NCBI GenBank assembly: GCA_937873685.1
Contig: CALMYO010000228.1
Coordinates: 1-63,884, forward strand
Length of the DNA: 63,884 bases
DNA from: an uncultured Paracoccaceae bacterium
GTDB taxonomy: Bacteria > Pseudomonadota > Alphaproteobacteria > Rhizobiales > Rhizobiaceae
Direction of reading: 5' to 3'
Shown here one piece after another: positions 18,337 to 27,488 of the stretch (the stretch's first letter is position 1; every line of letters starts with the position of its first letter). The position numbers and the translations under genes were made by a program. The notes below the pieces were generated by a model. That model was not told the origin of the DNA and searched no databases. It was given only the letters and a program-made list of their open reading frames with translations.

Positions 18337-18686
18337 GTCACGCTTCCTTCGCGTAGCGGCGGTGCGCCGGCCGCAATTGCTAAGAAACACCTTTCGCGCC
18401 GCATGTACAAATTCTGTTTTCACCTTCATTGATAAACTTCTGATATCAAAAATTTTACCCCGGGATCACAGGAAACCGCCAAATGAAAAACGATGCGGCA
18501 GTTTGCATGTCTTAATTAAAGCTCTGAAAAATAATGATAAAAAGTCTGCGCTTTGCGAGTGCGCGTCTCCCGGCGTCGTAATCGTTTACCGAACGGCGAA
18601 GGCTACGCGGACAAAATTGCGTTCTTTGATAAACTGGATTATCCTCATCTTCTACAACACGAACCACGGCAGCCGGAGGCGTTACG
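18337..18686. promoter_or_regulatory. Divergent regulatory region with direct repeat
   Basis: This 350-bp AT-richer stretch separates the carbamoylsarcosine amidase gene from the divergent ornithine-cyclodeaminase-family gene. The decamer TTGATAAACT occurs at 18429-18438, followed by a TGATATCA palindrome, and again at 18626-18635, followed by GGATTATCC. The sites are 197 bp apart, one near each gene, and may be operators for a regulator encoded elsewhere. I see no gene in it. Confidence 0.4.
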
Positions 18687-19700
18687 ATGGAGAACTGGGC
18701 CAATCGCAAGACACTGATCCTCGGCCGCAACGAAATGATCGGGCTGCTGTCGCCGGCGGAATACAACGCATGCGTCGAACAGGCCTACCGCATGCACGGC
18801 GAGGGTCGATATTTTATGGACCCCAAGGGTCATATCGTGCTGGACCGTTTCCCCGGCGAGTGGGAGGCCATGCCCTCCTATATCGAAGAGCCGCATGCGG
18901 CGGCCTGCAAGTGGGTGTCGATCCGCGAGAACAACCGGGAGCGTTTCAATCTCCCGACCGTCTTTTCGATCCTGATCTACACCGAGCCTGAATCCGGCTT
19001 CCCGCTCGCCATTGTGGATGGCAGCTACCATACAGTGATGCGCACCGGAGCCTCCGCTGCGGTTTCCGCAAAGTGGATGGCGCGCAAGAACTCCAGGACG
19101 CTTGCAATTGTCGGCGCGGGCCACATGGCGGAAGGGGCGCTTGCGACCTGCAACGAGGTCTTCGGCTGGGAAGACGTGCGCATCTGGAGCCGCACGCAGG
19201 CCACGCTGGACCATTTCTTGAAAACGCAACAGCCGAAATACGACCGCTTCACGATCCGGGCATCCACGAATGTGGAGGAGGTTGTGCGCGGCGCCGATGT
19301 GGTGGTGACCCTGACGCCGGCGCGCACCCCGATCGTCAAGGCGGAATGGATTGCGCCTGGAACGCATATCGCCGCCGTTGGCGCCGACAAGGCGGGCGAC
19401 CAGGAACTGGAAGGCGTGTTGCTGACCAGAGCGCGCATTTTCGTCGACGACATCCGCCAGTGCCGCACCGATGGAGAGATCAACGTTCCGCTCGCGCAGG
19501 GCCTCATCGCCGAGGCCGACATTGCCGGCGAGATTGGCGAGGTGGTGACCGGATGCAAGCCCGGTCGCACCAGCGACGAGGAGATCACCATCTTCGATTC
19601 CACCGGCATTGCGCTGCAGGATTCCGCCACGGTACCGCTCGAATACGAGCGCGCCATGGCCGCGGGCGTCGGCATCGAAAAGAAGATGATCTCGACCTGA
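18687..19700 (+). CDS. Ornithine cyclodeaminase/mu-crystallin family dehydrogenase
   Basis: 337 residues. The family has an N-terminal substrate and dimer domain (YRMHGEGRYFMDPKGH; the Lys in CKWVSI) and a Rossmann domain with IVGAGHMAEGAL. MRTGASAAVSAKWMARKNS is the signature region. Members are ornithine cyclodeaminases, alanine dehydrogenases or ketimine/pyrroline-carboxylate reductases and cannot be told apart here. Being divergent from the carbamoylsarcosine amidase gene, it may deaminate or reduce an (N-methyl) amino acid released there; this is inference. Confidence 0.85.
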   Translation: MENWANRKTLILGRNEMIGLLSPAEYNACVEQAYRMHGEGRYFMDPKGHIVLDRFPGEWEAMPSYIEEPHAAACKWVSIRENNRERFNLPTVFSILIYTEPESGFPLAIVDGSYHTVMRTGASAAVSAKWMARKNSRTLAIVGAGHMAEGALATCNEVFGWEDVRIWSRTQATLDHFLKTQQPKYDRFTIRASTNVEEVVRGADVVVTLTPARTPIVKAEWIAPGTHIAAVGADKAGDQELEGVLLTRARIFVDDIRQCRTDGEINVPLAQGLIAEADIAGEIGEVVTGCKPGRTSDEEITIFDSTGIALQDSATVPLEYERAMAAGVGIEKKMIST

Positions 19701-19701
19701 C

Positions 19702-19736
19702 CGCCGACCCGGCGCGCAAAACCGTGCCGGTCGGCG
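19702..19736. terminator. Hairpin between convergent genes
   Basis: CGCCGACC (19702-19709) pairs with GGTCGGCG (19729-19736), extended inward by GGC/GCC. It starts 2 nt after the stop of the ornithine-cyclodeaminase-family gene and faces the 3' end of the OYE gene at 19773. It probably ends transcription from the plus strand. Confidence 0.5.
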
Positions 19737-19772
19737 CATTGGAGCACAATACGGTCGAAGCCGACCGCGCGT

Positions 19773-20996
19773 TCAGCCTTCCGACCAACCCGGCTTGCGC
19801 CGTTTCGATGTGTCCGGATCCCAATTTGGTGTCACCAGATTGGCAGGGTAGCCGTGCCGGAAATCGACCGGCGGACAGATGACGTATTTCCGGTCGAAGG
19901 GAATCCAGTCATAGGCTTCGCCCGAACGGATGATGTGGGGCCAGTCGGGATGGGCGAACAGCGGTCGCCCGACCGCGCAAAGATCGCCCGCGCCGCTTTC
20001 CAGCACCTTCTCGCAATCCGCGCCTTCGGCGATGCCGCCATTGACGATCATCGGCTTGCCGCTCGCCTCGGCGATCACGTTCGGCATCGGCGTGTCGGAA
20101 CCGGGATCGCGATTGTCCTGCCAGTTGAAACTCGACCAATGCAGCGCATCGCAATCGCAATCGGCCAAAGCTTCGCCGAGCGCTCGCGCATACTCCACAC
20201 CGCCCGGCCAGGCGCCGGTGAAATCGTCGACCCCGTCCTGGCTGAGACGCAGGGTGATGATCTTGTCTGGCCCGATCGCCGCCCGCACCTTGCTGCAGGC
20301 CAGTTTTGCGGCGCGCACATTGTTCTGCGCCGTTCCGCCATAGGCGTCGGTTCGGTGGTTGGTCGTCGGATGGATGAATTGGTAGTAGAGATAACCGTTT
20401 GCGCCATGGATCTCCACACCGTCGAATCCGGCCTCGACAGCTCGCCTGGCCGCCTGCGCGAAGCCGTCCGCAATCTGTTCTATCTCGGCTTCGCTCAGTT
20501 CGCGCGCGGGCGGAAACGTCACCTTGGGCCATTCGCCGTCAAGGCCGCGATTGTGCTTTTCCTCGTCGTTATCGGTATACAGCACCCAGCCGCCGCTTTG
20601 CGTTGCCGATGCCGAGACCGGGCTTTCGCCCTCGTGCAAGCAGCGCGGATCGCTGACCCGGCCGCCATGCATGAGTTGCAGGATGATCGACGTTCCGTGC
20701 GCATGCACGGCGTCCGTCACCTTGCGCCAACCGTCGATGTGTCGTTGGGTGACGATGCCGGGCTGCGAAAGATAGGCGACGCAGCCGAGCTCGTCGGTCG
20801 GATACGTTCCCTCGGTGATGATCATGCCGAGGCCGCCCACCGCGCGGCGGGCGTAGTAACCCGCCATTTCGGCTGTAGGCGCGCCGTCGGCTTCGGCGTT
20901 CTGGCGCGTCAACGGCGCCATGACGATACGGTTCTTCAAGGTCAACGGCCCGAGCCGGTAGCTTGAGAAGGTTTTCGGAAATGCACTGCCTGCCAT
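19773..20996 (-). CDS. Old Yellow Enzyme-family NADH:flavin oxidoreductase
   Basis: 407 residues; the ATG at 20996 follows AAGGAG. An FMN-binding TIM barrel carries LTLKNRIVMAPLTR near the start, LQLMHGGR, the classical active-site pair in VEIHGANGYLYYQF (His-x-x-Asn) and VGRPLFAHPDW near the C-terminus. Classical OYEs reduce activated C=C bonds, including those of maleimides, enones and nitro-alkenes. It is the last gene of a six-gene minus-strand operon (small Cys protein, COG0523 GTPase, hyuA, hyuB, quinone reductase, OYE), which suggests a ring or side-chain reduction step in that pathway. Confidence 0.88.
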   Translation of the reverse strand: MAGSAFPKTFSSYRLGPLTLKNRIVMAPLTRQNAEADGAPTAEMAGYYARRAVGGLGMIITEGTYPTDELGCVAYLSQPGIVTQRHIDGWRKVTDAVHAHGTSIILQLMHGGRVSDPRCLHEGESPVSASATQSGGWVLYTDNDEEKHNRGLDGEWPKVTFPPARELSEAEIEQIADGFAQAARRAVEAGFDGVEIHGANGYLYYQFIHPTTNHRTDAYGGTAQNNVRAAKLACSKVRAAIGPDKIITLRLSQDGVDDFTGAWPGGVEYARALGEALADCDCDALHWSSFNWQDNRDPGSDTPMPNVIAEASGKPMIVNGGIAEGADCEKVLESGAGDLCAVGRPLFAHPDWPHIIRSGEAYDWIPFDRKYVICPPVDFRHGYPANLVTPNWDPDTSKRRKPGWSEG

Positions 20997-21042
20997 GTTT
21001 TTCTCCTTGCCCCTGAAGTGACCGCCGGAAACGGCGGACGGC

Positions 21043-22026
21043 TCAACTGCCGATGCGCAGCAACAGCTTGCCGGCGACGGTTCGCGATTCCAGCCGTGTG
21101 TACATGTCGTGCACATCGTCGAAATCGTGGATTCCTTCGATCGGCACGCGCACGGCGCCGGCGCCGATCATCTCGATCACCTTGTGTGCGCCTTGCGCCC
21201 AATGTGTCGAACTGCAATCGATGTGGCCGATATGGAGGCGCGTGAAGGTCAGCGATTTACGCACCAGCCGCTCCCACAGATTGGCCTTTGGCCGCGCTTC
21301 CGCTTCGCCATAGCTCACGACATGCCCGAGCGTGCGGATGCAATCGAAACTGCGGTCGAGAATGTCGCCGCCGGTGGAATCGATCACCTTGTCGACGCCA
21401 CGCCCCTCCGTGAATGCGAGCGCCATGCCGCAGAAATCGCGCTCGCTTCGCAAGGCGACATCGGCCGCGCCCCAGGCCAACGCCCGCTTTTGCTTGCCGG
21501 GCGTACCGACCGTGCCAAGCACGGAGGCGCCGGCCGCGACGCCGAGCTGGGTGAGGTAGAGTCCGACACCGCCGCCGATCGCGTGGACAAGCAGCACCTG
21601 GCCGGGCGTGGTGGTGCTGACGGTGTGCAACAGGTGCCAAGCCGTCAAACCCTGCACGAAAAAGGCCGCCGCAATATCGAACCCCATCTGGTCTGGTATG
21701 GGCACTAGCCGCTTTTCCTCGATGACGCACAGTTCTGCGAATGCGCCGGCGTTTTCGCAGAACGCAGCCACACGGTCGCCGGGCTTGACGCTGGTGACGC
21801 CGTCGCCGATGGCGTAGACCGTTCCAGACATTTCGATGCCTGCTCCGAGTGGATATCCTTTTGGATGCGGATAGGCGCCGGTGCGCATCATCGTGTCAGC
21901 GAAATTGCAGCCGCCATAGGCGACGGACACCACGACCTCTCCCGGTCCAGGGCGAGGGTCCGGCAGTTCCTCGACGACAAGGCTCTCGCGCCTGCCGTCT
22001 GGCGCCTTGATCACAACTGCGCGCAT
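21043..22026 (-). CDS. Quinone oxidoreductase-like MDR protein (NADPH)
   Basis: 327 residues of the medium-chain dehydrogenase superfamily, zeta-crystallin/QOR branch. It lacks the structural zinc Cys cluster. The nucleotide fold reads LLVHAIGGGVGLYLTQLGVAAGASVLG (residues 145-171), and GYPLGAGIEMSGTV lies in the substrate domain. It probably reduces quinones or enoyl compounds with NADPH. It lies 25 bp after hyuB and 46 bp before the OYE gene, so the operon carries two different C=C reductases. Confidence 0.88.
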   Translation of the reverse strand: MRAVVIKAPDGRRESLVVEELPDPRPGPGEVVVSVAYGGCNFADTMMRTGAYPHPKGYPLGAGIEMSGTVYAIGDGVTSVKPGDRVAAFCENAGAFAELCVIEEKRLVPIPDQMGFDIAAAFFVQGLTAWHLLHTVSTTTPGQVLLVHAIGGGVGLYLTQLGVAAGASVLGTVGTPGKQKRALAWGAADVALRSERDFCGMALAFTEGRGVDKVIDSTGGDILDRSFDCIRTLGHVVSYGEAEARPKANLWERLVRKSLTFTRLHIGHIDCSSTHWAQGAHKVIEMIGAGAVRVPIEGIHDFDDVHDMYTRLESRTVAGKLLLRIGS

Positions 22027-22051
22027 TCTGGCCCCCTCCCGACCTGCCTGT

Positions 22052-23836
22052 TCATTTCGATGCGCCTCTCAGTCGACGGGTTTCCGCAAGGTCAAGCGCG
22101 CCGCCCGTGATCGCAACGCCGTACTGGCCTCTTGCCATGTCGGCGGTGATGAACCCGTCCAGCACATCGGCCAGCCCCTGATGCGGATCGCGCTGGAAAG
22201 GATCTCCATCCCCGCCGCCGCAGGGGCCGTGTGCGACGAGGCTCTCGCCCTTCGCCATGCGGTGATAGGGCACTTTCGAGACAAGGTTCTTCACCCCCCC
22301 GGCGCCGGATATCAACTGCAACCGCCCCGTCGTGCCTTCGCCGCCGCCGTCGAAACCCCACGGCGCGTAGTTGTGACCTTCGCCCTCGATCGAAAATCCG
22401 CCATCGGCCAGATAGGTGAAGCGCCGAACGGAGCCTACGCCGCCGCGCCACCGGCCCGCCGCCGCCACGTTGTTGCGCAGTTCGTAACAATCGATGCGCA
22501 ACGGCAGATGCGATTCCATGTCTTCGACCGGGTTGTTGCGGGTGTTGGCGTAAAGCGTATCGACAGCGTCCATCCCGTCGCGCCCCGGCCTTCCGCCATA
22601 GCTGCCTTCCAGGATTTCCATATGGACCCAGTGCGCCCCGGCATTCAGGCCCGAAAACGCGACGACGCGCAGATTGCCGATGCCGGCCGAAACCTGACCC
22701 GGAACCGCCTGCGCCAGCGCCTTCATCACCGTATCGGCAAGCTGGTTGCCCGGGCAGAAACGGGCGATCACCGGCGCGGGGAAATTCGGATTGGCAAGGC
22801 ACCCCTTTGGCGCAACGATGCGTATCGGCCGCGTCAACCCGGTGTTTTGCGGAATGTCGCCCCAGGTTTCACTGTCGAGCAATATGGAGCGAAGCGTCAG
22901 CCAGATGGCGCAGTCGACGGTGCCCTCCAGCGGCATGTTGATCGGCTTGTCGGGAATCTCGCCGGCCGTGCCGGTCAGATCGACTTCCAACTCGTCGCCG
23001 CGCACCCGCAGCGTGACCTTGATCGGCAGGTCATGATATCCCGGATCGTCGATATCGGGAAACCCGTCGATGTAGGTCGTTGCGGTGTAATCCCCGTCCG
23101 GCAGGTCGGCGATTACCTTGCGCATCAGCCGTTCGGAATAGTCCATCAAATCCTCGAAGGCGTCGTTGAAGGTCTTTTCGCCGTACTGGTCGACGAGCGC
23201 CTTGAAACGGGCGGCGCCGATTTCCGCGGCGGCGATCTGTGCCTCCATGTCTCCGACAACCAGATCGGGGGCGCGGATGTTGTCGCGCAGGATCTGCCAC
23301 ACCGCCTCGTTGCGCCTGCCGCGCGATGCGATCTTGATCGCCTTGAACTGCAGCCCCTCGGCATAGGTGTCGACGGCGTCGACGATGCCGCAACTGCCCG
23401 GCGTCAGCGCGCCGACATCGAGATGGTGGGCGGTCGTCACCGAGAAACCGATCAGCTTCCTGGCGGAAAACACCGGCACGCAGAACGCCACATCCGGCCC
23501 ATGGCTGGCGCCGCCATAGGGATCGTTATGCATGATCACGTCGCCCGGCTCGATTTTGTCGCCGCGCGCTGCAAGCATGCGCAGTATGCCGCGGATGTAC
23601 CCGGGGATGGGGCCGGATTGAAGCGGTGTCGACATCTTGCATTCGCAAAGCTGGCGGCCTTCGGCGTCGGTGAGCGCGGCGCCGAAATCCTCCGATTCGC
23701 GGATGATGCTGGAGTAGCTCATCCGCATCAACTTGTGGCCCATCTCGATTGCAATGCTTTCCAGCGCGCCCTGGATGACTGCTGCTGTAACGGGGTCGAC
23801 CCGCGTCTTGCGGCGGCGTTCCTGGAGTCTGCTCAT
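22052..23836 (-). CDS. hyuB: Hydantoinase/oxoprolinase B subunit (first pair)
   Basis: 594 residues, full length for HyuB. Landmarks are MSYSSIIRESEDFG, HNDPYGGASHGPDV, TTAHHLDVGALTPGS, TRNNPVEDMESHLPL and the C-terminal GPCGGGDGDPFQRDP. With HyuA it forms an ATP-dependent ring-opening amidohydrolase. Known members act on N-methylhydantoin, 5-oxoproline or caprolactam, and related ones are acetone/acetophenone carboxylases. HyuB contributes the metal-binding part. Its ATG overlaps the hyuA stop (ATGA). The carbamoyl-hydrolases in this window favour a hydantoin or cyclic ureide substrate. Confidence 0.9.
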   Translation of the reverse strand: MSRLQERRRKTRVDPVTAAVIQGALESIAIEMGHKLMRMSYSSIIRESEDFGAALTDAEGRQLCECKMSTPLQSGPIPGYIRGILRMLAARGDKIEPGDVIMHNDPYGGASHGPDVAFCVPVFSARKLIGFSVTTAHHLDVGALTPGSCGIVDAVDTYAEGLQFKAIKIASRGRRNEAVWQILRDNIRAPDLVVGDMEAQIAAAEIGAARFKALVDQYGEKTFNDAFEDLMDYSERLMRKVIADLPDGDYTATTYIDGFPDIDDPGYHDLPIKVTLRVRGDELEVDLTGTAGEIPDKPINMPLEGTVDCAIWLTLRSILLDSETWGDIPQNTGLTRPIRIVAPKGCLANPNFPAPVIARFCPGNQLADTVMKALAQAVPGQVSAGIGNLRVVAFSGLNAGAHWVHMEILEGSYGGRPGRDGMDAVDTLYANTRNNPVEDMESHLPLRIDCYELRNNVAAAGRWRGGVGSVRRFTYLADGGFSIEGEGHNYAPWGFDGGGEGTTGRLQLISGAGGVKNLVSKVPYHRMAKGESLVAHGPCGGGDGDPFQRDPHQGLADVLDGFITADMARGQYGVAITGGALDLAETRRLRGASK

Positions 23837-25911
23837 TTGCCGCTCCCAAGCGTGAGAATGATGGAACCCGATTCATGCACAACCGCGCTTGCGCCCGGCG
23901 GCACAACCGTCGTGCTGTCGGTTTGCAGTAGGATGGCCGGCCCTTTGAGCCTGGCGCCGGCCGGCAGCAGGTCACGGCGATAAAACGAAGTGTCGACCGC
24001 CTGCAGCTTGCCGTTGATGCGAAAGACAGAAGGGCGGGTGCGCAACAGCGCCTTTGCGGCCGATCCGTCGCGCCGCGCCTCCAGCCGTTCGAGCTTTGGT
24101 GTCTTTCCGGAGCCGCTCACACGGATGTTGACGATCTCGATGACGCTGTCTGGAAAGGCATGGCCGTATTCGCGCCGGTGCGCCTTGTGAAACGCATCCC
24201 ACACCTTCTGCAGCGTCTTTGGCGTGATGGCGCCGGCAGCAACGGGGATCTTGAGTTCGTAGCCCTGTCCAACATAACGCAGATCCGCGAAGCGGGCATA
24301 GGCGACATGCGACTTTGCAACCTTGTCGGAAGCGTATTGCGCGGCCAGTTTCGTTTCCATCGAATCGAAATCGGCGTTCAGCCGGTCGAGATCGACCGTA
24401 GTGGACACCTGAAACTGGGTGCGCACCTCATCATACCGCAGGTCGGTGGTCAGCAGCCCCATCGCCGAGGTGATGCCCGGCCAGGGCGGCACGATCACTT
24501 CGGGTATAGCGAGTTGGCGGGCGACTTCGGCGCCGTGCAGCGGGCCAGCGCCGCCGAGTGCGACGAGCGAGAATCCGCGCGGATCGATGCCCTTCTGCAC
24601 GGTGCGCGAATGGATTGCATTGGCCATGTTGGCGTTGATGATGGTGATCACGCCCTCGGCCGCCTCGATCACGGAAAGGCCGAGTCTTTCGGCCAGCGCG
24701 CCGATGACGGCGTGGCTCGCCGCCGCATCGAGCTTCATTGCGCCGCCGAGGAAATCGTCGGGATCGAGCCGTCCGAGCACGATGTTGGCGTCGGTGACGG
24801 TGGGCTCGGTTCCGCCGTGTCCGTAGGCTGCGGGGCCGGGCGACGCGCCGGCGCTCTGCGGGCCAACCTTGAACGCGCCGCCGGTGTCGACATGGGCGAT
24901 GGAACCGCCGCCGGCGCCGATCGTGTGTATGTCGATCATCGGCAAGACGATCGGAAAGCCGGCGATGGAGGTGGAGCGCGCATCGGATTCGGCGAAGCGA
25001 CCGTCGACCACGATGCCGATATCGGCGCTGGTGCCGCCAATGTCGAAGGTGATCAGGCGGTCGCGGCCGGCCTGAACGCCGACCATGGCGCCGCCCAGCA
25101 CGCCGGCCGCAAGCCCGGACATCAGCGTCAGCGCGGGCTTGGAGACAACCATCTCCGGCGTCGCCACCCCGCCGTTAGAGGCCATGATGCGCAGTTGCGC
25201 GCTGACTCCGGCGTTTCGCAGCGCCGAATCCAGGTGATCGACATAGCGCTCGATCCTGGGCCCGATGAATGCGGCGAGGGCGGCGGTGGTAAAGCGTTCG
25301 AACTCGCGGAACTGCGGCGATACGTGCGCCGAGGTCGTCACGAAAGCGCCCGGCATTTCCTCGCGCACGATCGCGGCCGCGCGATCCTCGTGCGCTGCGT
25401 TGAGATAGGAAAACAGGAAACAGACCGCGACAGACTCCACGCCCTGTTCACGCAGTTCGCGCGCCGCCCGGCGAACCGCTTCCTCGTCGAGCGGAACAAG
25501 TTCGGCTCCGGAAGGCGGGACAAGCCGTCCGGGCACTGTCTTGCGGTGGCGGCGCGCCACCAGCGGGCGACTTTGCCATGGCAATTCCTGCATGATCGAA
25601 TAGTGCTGCACGCGTTGATGCCTGCCGATATGAATAACGTCGCGAAACCCTTCATTGGTGATCAGGCCGGTCAACGCGCCCTTGTTTTCGAGCACTGCAT
25701 TGGTTGCCGTTGTTGTGCCGTGGAAGACATGGTCGATCTCGCCCGGATCGACCCCGTTTCCGGCGCAGATTTCGGCGATGCCGGTCATCACGCCTATCGA
25801 CGGGTCCTGCGGCGTCGTGGACACCTTGTGCGTCCACACCCGGTGCTTCTTCATGTCGCACAGGATCAGGTCGGTAAACGTTCCGCCGACATCCACGCCG
25901 ATGATCTTCAT
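23833..25911 (-). CDS. hyuA: Hydantoinase/oxoprolinase A subunit (first pair)
   Basis: 692 residues from the ATG at 25911, preceded by GGAGG. It has an ASKHA ATPase fold with phosphate loop VDVGGTFTD (residues 6-14) and the second loop FDIGGTSADIG. Other marks are HGTTTATNAVLE, MASNGG, GAGGGSIAHVD, PGPAAYGHGGTEPTVTDAN and GGAGPLHG. It phosphorylates or activates the lactam carbonyl so that the ring opens on the HyuB side. It lies 46 bp after a COG0523 GTPase gene, a pairing that suggests dedicated metal supply. Confidence 0.9.
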   Translation of the reverse strand: MKIIGVDVGGTFTDLILCDMKKHRVWTHKVSTTPQDPSIGVMTGIAEICAGNGVDPGEIDHVFHGTTTATNAVLENKGALTGLITNEGFRDVIHIGRHQRVQHYSIMQELPWQSRPLVARRHRKTVPGRLVPPSGAELVPLDEEAVRRAARELREQGVESVAVCFLFSYLNAAHEDRAAAIVREEMPGAFVTTSAHVSPQFREFERFTTAALAAFIGPRIERYVDHLDSALRNAGVSAQLRIMASNGGVATPEMVVSKPALTLMSGLAAGVLGGAMVGVQAGRDRLITFDIGGTSADIGIVVDGRFAESDARSTSIAGFPIVLPMIDIHTIGAGGGSIAHVDTGGAFKVGPQSAGASPGPAAYGHGGTEPTVTDANIVLGRLDPDDFLGGAMKLDAAASHAVIGALAERLGLSVIEAAEGVITIINANMANAIHSRTVQKGIDPRGFSLVALGGAGPLHGAEVARQLAIPEVIVPPWPGITSAMGLLTTDLRYDEVRTQFQVSTTVDLDRLNADFDSMETKLAAQYASDKVAKSHVAYARFADLRYVGQGYELKIPVAAGAITPKTLQKVWDAFHKAHRREYGHAFPDSVIEIVNIRVSGSGKTPKLERLEARRDGSAAKALLRTRPSVFRINGKLQAVDTSFYRRDLLPAGARLKGPAILLQTDSTTVVPPGASAVVHESGSIILTLGSGK

Positions 25912-25957
25912 CTCACCTCCCTGCCGCGCCGCACCGGCTGCGCGGCGCATTCATGCG

Positions 25958-26965
25958 TTACCGTTCCGTGTGCCCGCCGGGGAAGGCCGAAGCGCCTTCC
26001 CTGGCTTCGAGACCTGCAAAACGCCGCATCGAATTCACCAGATCGCGCGGCGCAAATCCGCGCCCGATGAACACGATCCGGTTTTCGTCCCTGCCATGCA
26101 CAATCTGGTCCGGCAGGATTTCCGGCGACTGAACCACCTTGCGCACGCTCTGCAGCAAAAGCCTGCCCGAGGGCGTGCGCACGACGCCCTTCACCCGCAC
26201 CAGGTCGTCGCCGCGCGCGTGAAGCAAGGCGCTCAGCCAAAGACCGAAGGCCGTCCAGTCGGTATCCGGCGCCAAAGTTATCGCGGTCGAGGCGACGGGC
26301 CTTTCGTCGCCCTTGCCGATCACCGGCAGCAGAATTGGCTGTGCGTCGCCGATCTCGACAAGCGTTGCCGGACTGCCCATGGCGCTGGCCGAGATCGACG
26401 CCCCGGGATTGACGGTTTGCAGCGTGGCGCGCAGGGTGCGCAGCATGTCGGGCGAGGCGGCGTCGGCTTTCGTGATCACCAGCCGGTCTGCGGTCTCGAC
26501 CTGCCGGCGGCCTAGCGGTTCGGCGGCAAGATAGCCCAGCCCGTGCAGCGCATCGACAGCAACGACGATTTCGCGCAGCATGATGTGATGGCACAGCACG
26601 GGGTCGTCGCGCAGGACTTCGACTATCGGACCGGGATCGGCCAGGCCGCTGGTTTCCAGCACGATCCGGTCATGACGCCGGCCGCCCGCAGCAGGGCCGA
26701 CCCGCTCGTCGCAGATCGCGCGCAGCAGGGCGACAAGGCGCTCGCGCCCCGTACAGCAGGCGCAGCCGCCGGCAAGCACCCGCATGTCGGCCGATCGTGT
26801 CAGCAGCATGTCGTCGACGGGCACATCGGCAGCCTCGTTGACGATCAACACACAGTCTTCTACCGCGCCGACATGAAGCTGGTGCCGCAGCCATGTGGTC
26901 TTGCCGGAACCGAGAAATCCGCCAAGCACGGTAAGCGCGATGCGACTGTCTGCGGGCGCGCCCAT
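25958..26965 (-). CDS. COG0523 (CobW/Nha3-like) GTPase metallochaperone
   Basis: 335 residues. Walker A GGFLGSGKTT is at residues 15-24, the metal-binding CxCC at Cys68-Ala-Cys70-Cys71 (GGCACCTGRERL), and the guanine-specificity motif is TKAD. Family members load metals (Zn, Co, Ni, Fe) into client enzymes or store them; nitrile hydratase activators belong here. The start overlaps the stop of the small Cys protein (TGATG), and hyuA follows 46 bp downstream. The HyuAB complex, a metal-containing hydrolase family, is the obvious client. Confidence 0.88.
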   Translation of the reverse strand: MGAPADSRIALTVLGGFLGSGKTTWLRHQLHVGAVEDCVLIVNEAADVPVDDMLLTRSADMRVLAGGCACCTGRERLVALLRAICDERVGPAAGGRRHDRIVLETSGLADPGPIVEVLRDDPVLCHHIMLREIVVAVDALHGLGYLAAEPLGRRQVETADRLVITKADAASPDMLRTLRATLQTVNPGASISASAMGSPATLVEIGDAQPILLPVIGKGDERPVASTAITLAPDTDWTAFGLWLSALLHARGDDLVRVKGVVRTPSGRLLLQSVRKVVQSPEILPDQIVHGRDENRIVFIGRGFAPRDLVNSMRRFAGLEAREGASAFPGGHTER

Positions 26966-27291
26966 CAGTCCCGATCCTGCCTTGCGGATAGCGCGTCATC
27001 GTCATCGCAGACGAATTTCGGCGCTAGCGGGTCGACCGGGCGACCGGAAAGCTTTTCCGCAAGCGCCCAGACCGCGGCAAGGTCGCCAGCGAATTCATGC
27101 CGTCCGGTCTTCGTCGAAACGGTTATCCCAGGCGTCGTGGCGTCGTCATGGGCCGTCAGCCCATGATCGCGCAAGACCTCGCGCAGCAGGCTGGCGCGGC
27201 GATACCGCGCCTGCAACCTGTCATAACTCGTGTCGGTCCCCGCTTCCGTCCAGTGGCCCGGGGCGGCGGGAAAACCGCAATTGGCGCACAT
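26965..27291 (-). CDS. Small CxxC protein of unknown function, first gene of hyuAB operon
   Basis: 108 residues; the ATG follows AAGGAGG at 9 nt. The N-terminus MCANCGFPAAPGHWTEAG gives one CxxC pair and a Gly/Pro turn, like half a zinc ribbon. The rest is charged and probably helical (YDRLQARYRRASLLREVL; LAAVWALAEKLSG) and ends in an Asp-rich patch CDDDD. There is no signal peptide. Its stop is fused to the start of the COG0523 GTPase (TGATG), implying fixed stoichiometry. I do not recognise a named family. A metal-carrier or assembly-factor role is inference. Confidence 0.7.
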   Translation of the reverse strand: MCANCGFPAAPGHWTEAGTDTSYDRLQARYRRASLLREVLRDHGLTAHDDATTPGITVSTKTGRHEFAGDLAAVWALAEKLSGRPVDPLAPKFVCDDDDALSARQDRD

Positions 27292-27386
27292 CGCGTGATG
27301 ACCTCCTTGCGTGTTCGCCGTGACGGAAGTTGCGGGCGGGCGTCATATCGCGTCCGGCCACAGGGCCTGGGCTCTCGTGGAGCGAA

Positions 27387-27434
27387 TTTGACATCTGCCG
27401 CCCGCCTGCCGCAAGTGGCGAACCTAATGTCAAA
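27387..27434. promoter_or_regulatory. Inverted repeat in hyuAB operon promoter region
   Basis: TTTGACAT (27387-27394) and ATGTCAAA (27427-27434) form a perfect 8-bp dyad with a 32-bp spacer. It lies 96-143 bp upstream of the small Cys protein start and just downstream of the shared element at 27489-27524. It may be an operator or an RNA hairpin in the leader. Confidence 0.45.
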
Positions 27435-27488
27435 CCCAAAAGATCCACTAGAATCATATAGCTACCAGTGGTTCACCGATTCCGTCCT

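Noticed and set aside
23833..25911. Acetone or acetophenone carboxylase in place of hydantoinase
   Set aside because: No gamma-type small subunit gene is present, and carbamoyl- and imide-hydrolase genes surround the pair. It is kept only as a family-level alternative.
22007..26070. Very long plus-strand open frames (over 600 codons) opposite hyuB and hyuA
   Set aside because: High GC makes antisense frames long; these are rich in Arg/His/Ala/Gly with no domain pattern, whereas the minus strand shows intact HyuA/HyuB motifs.
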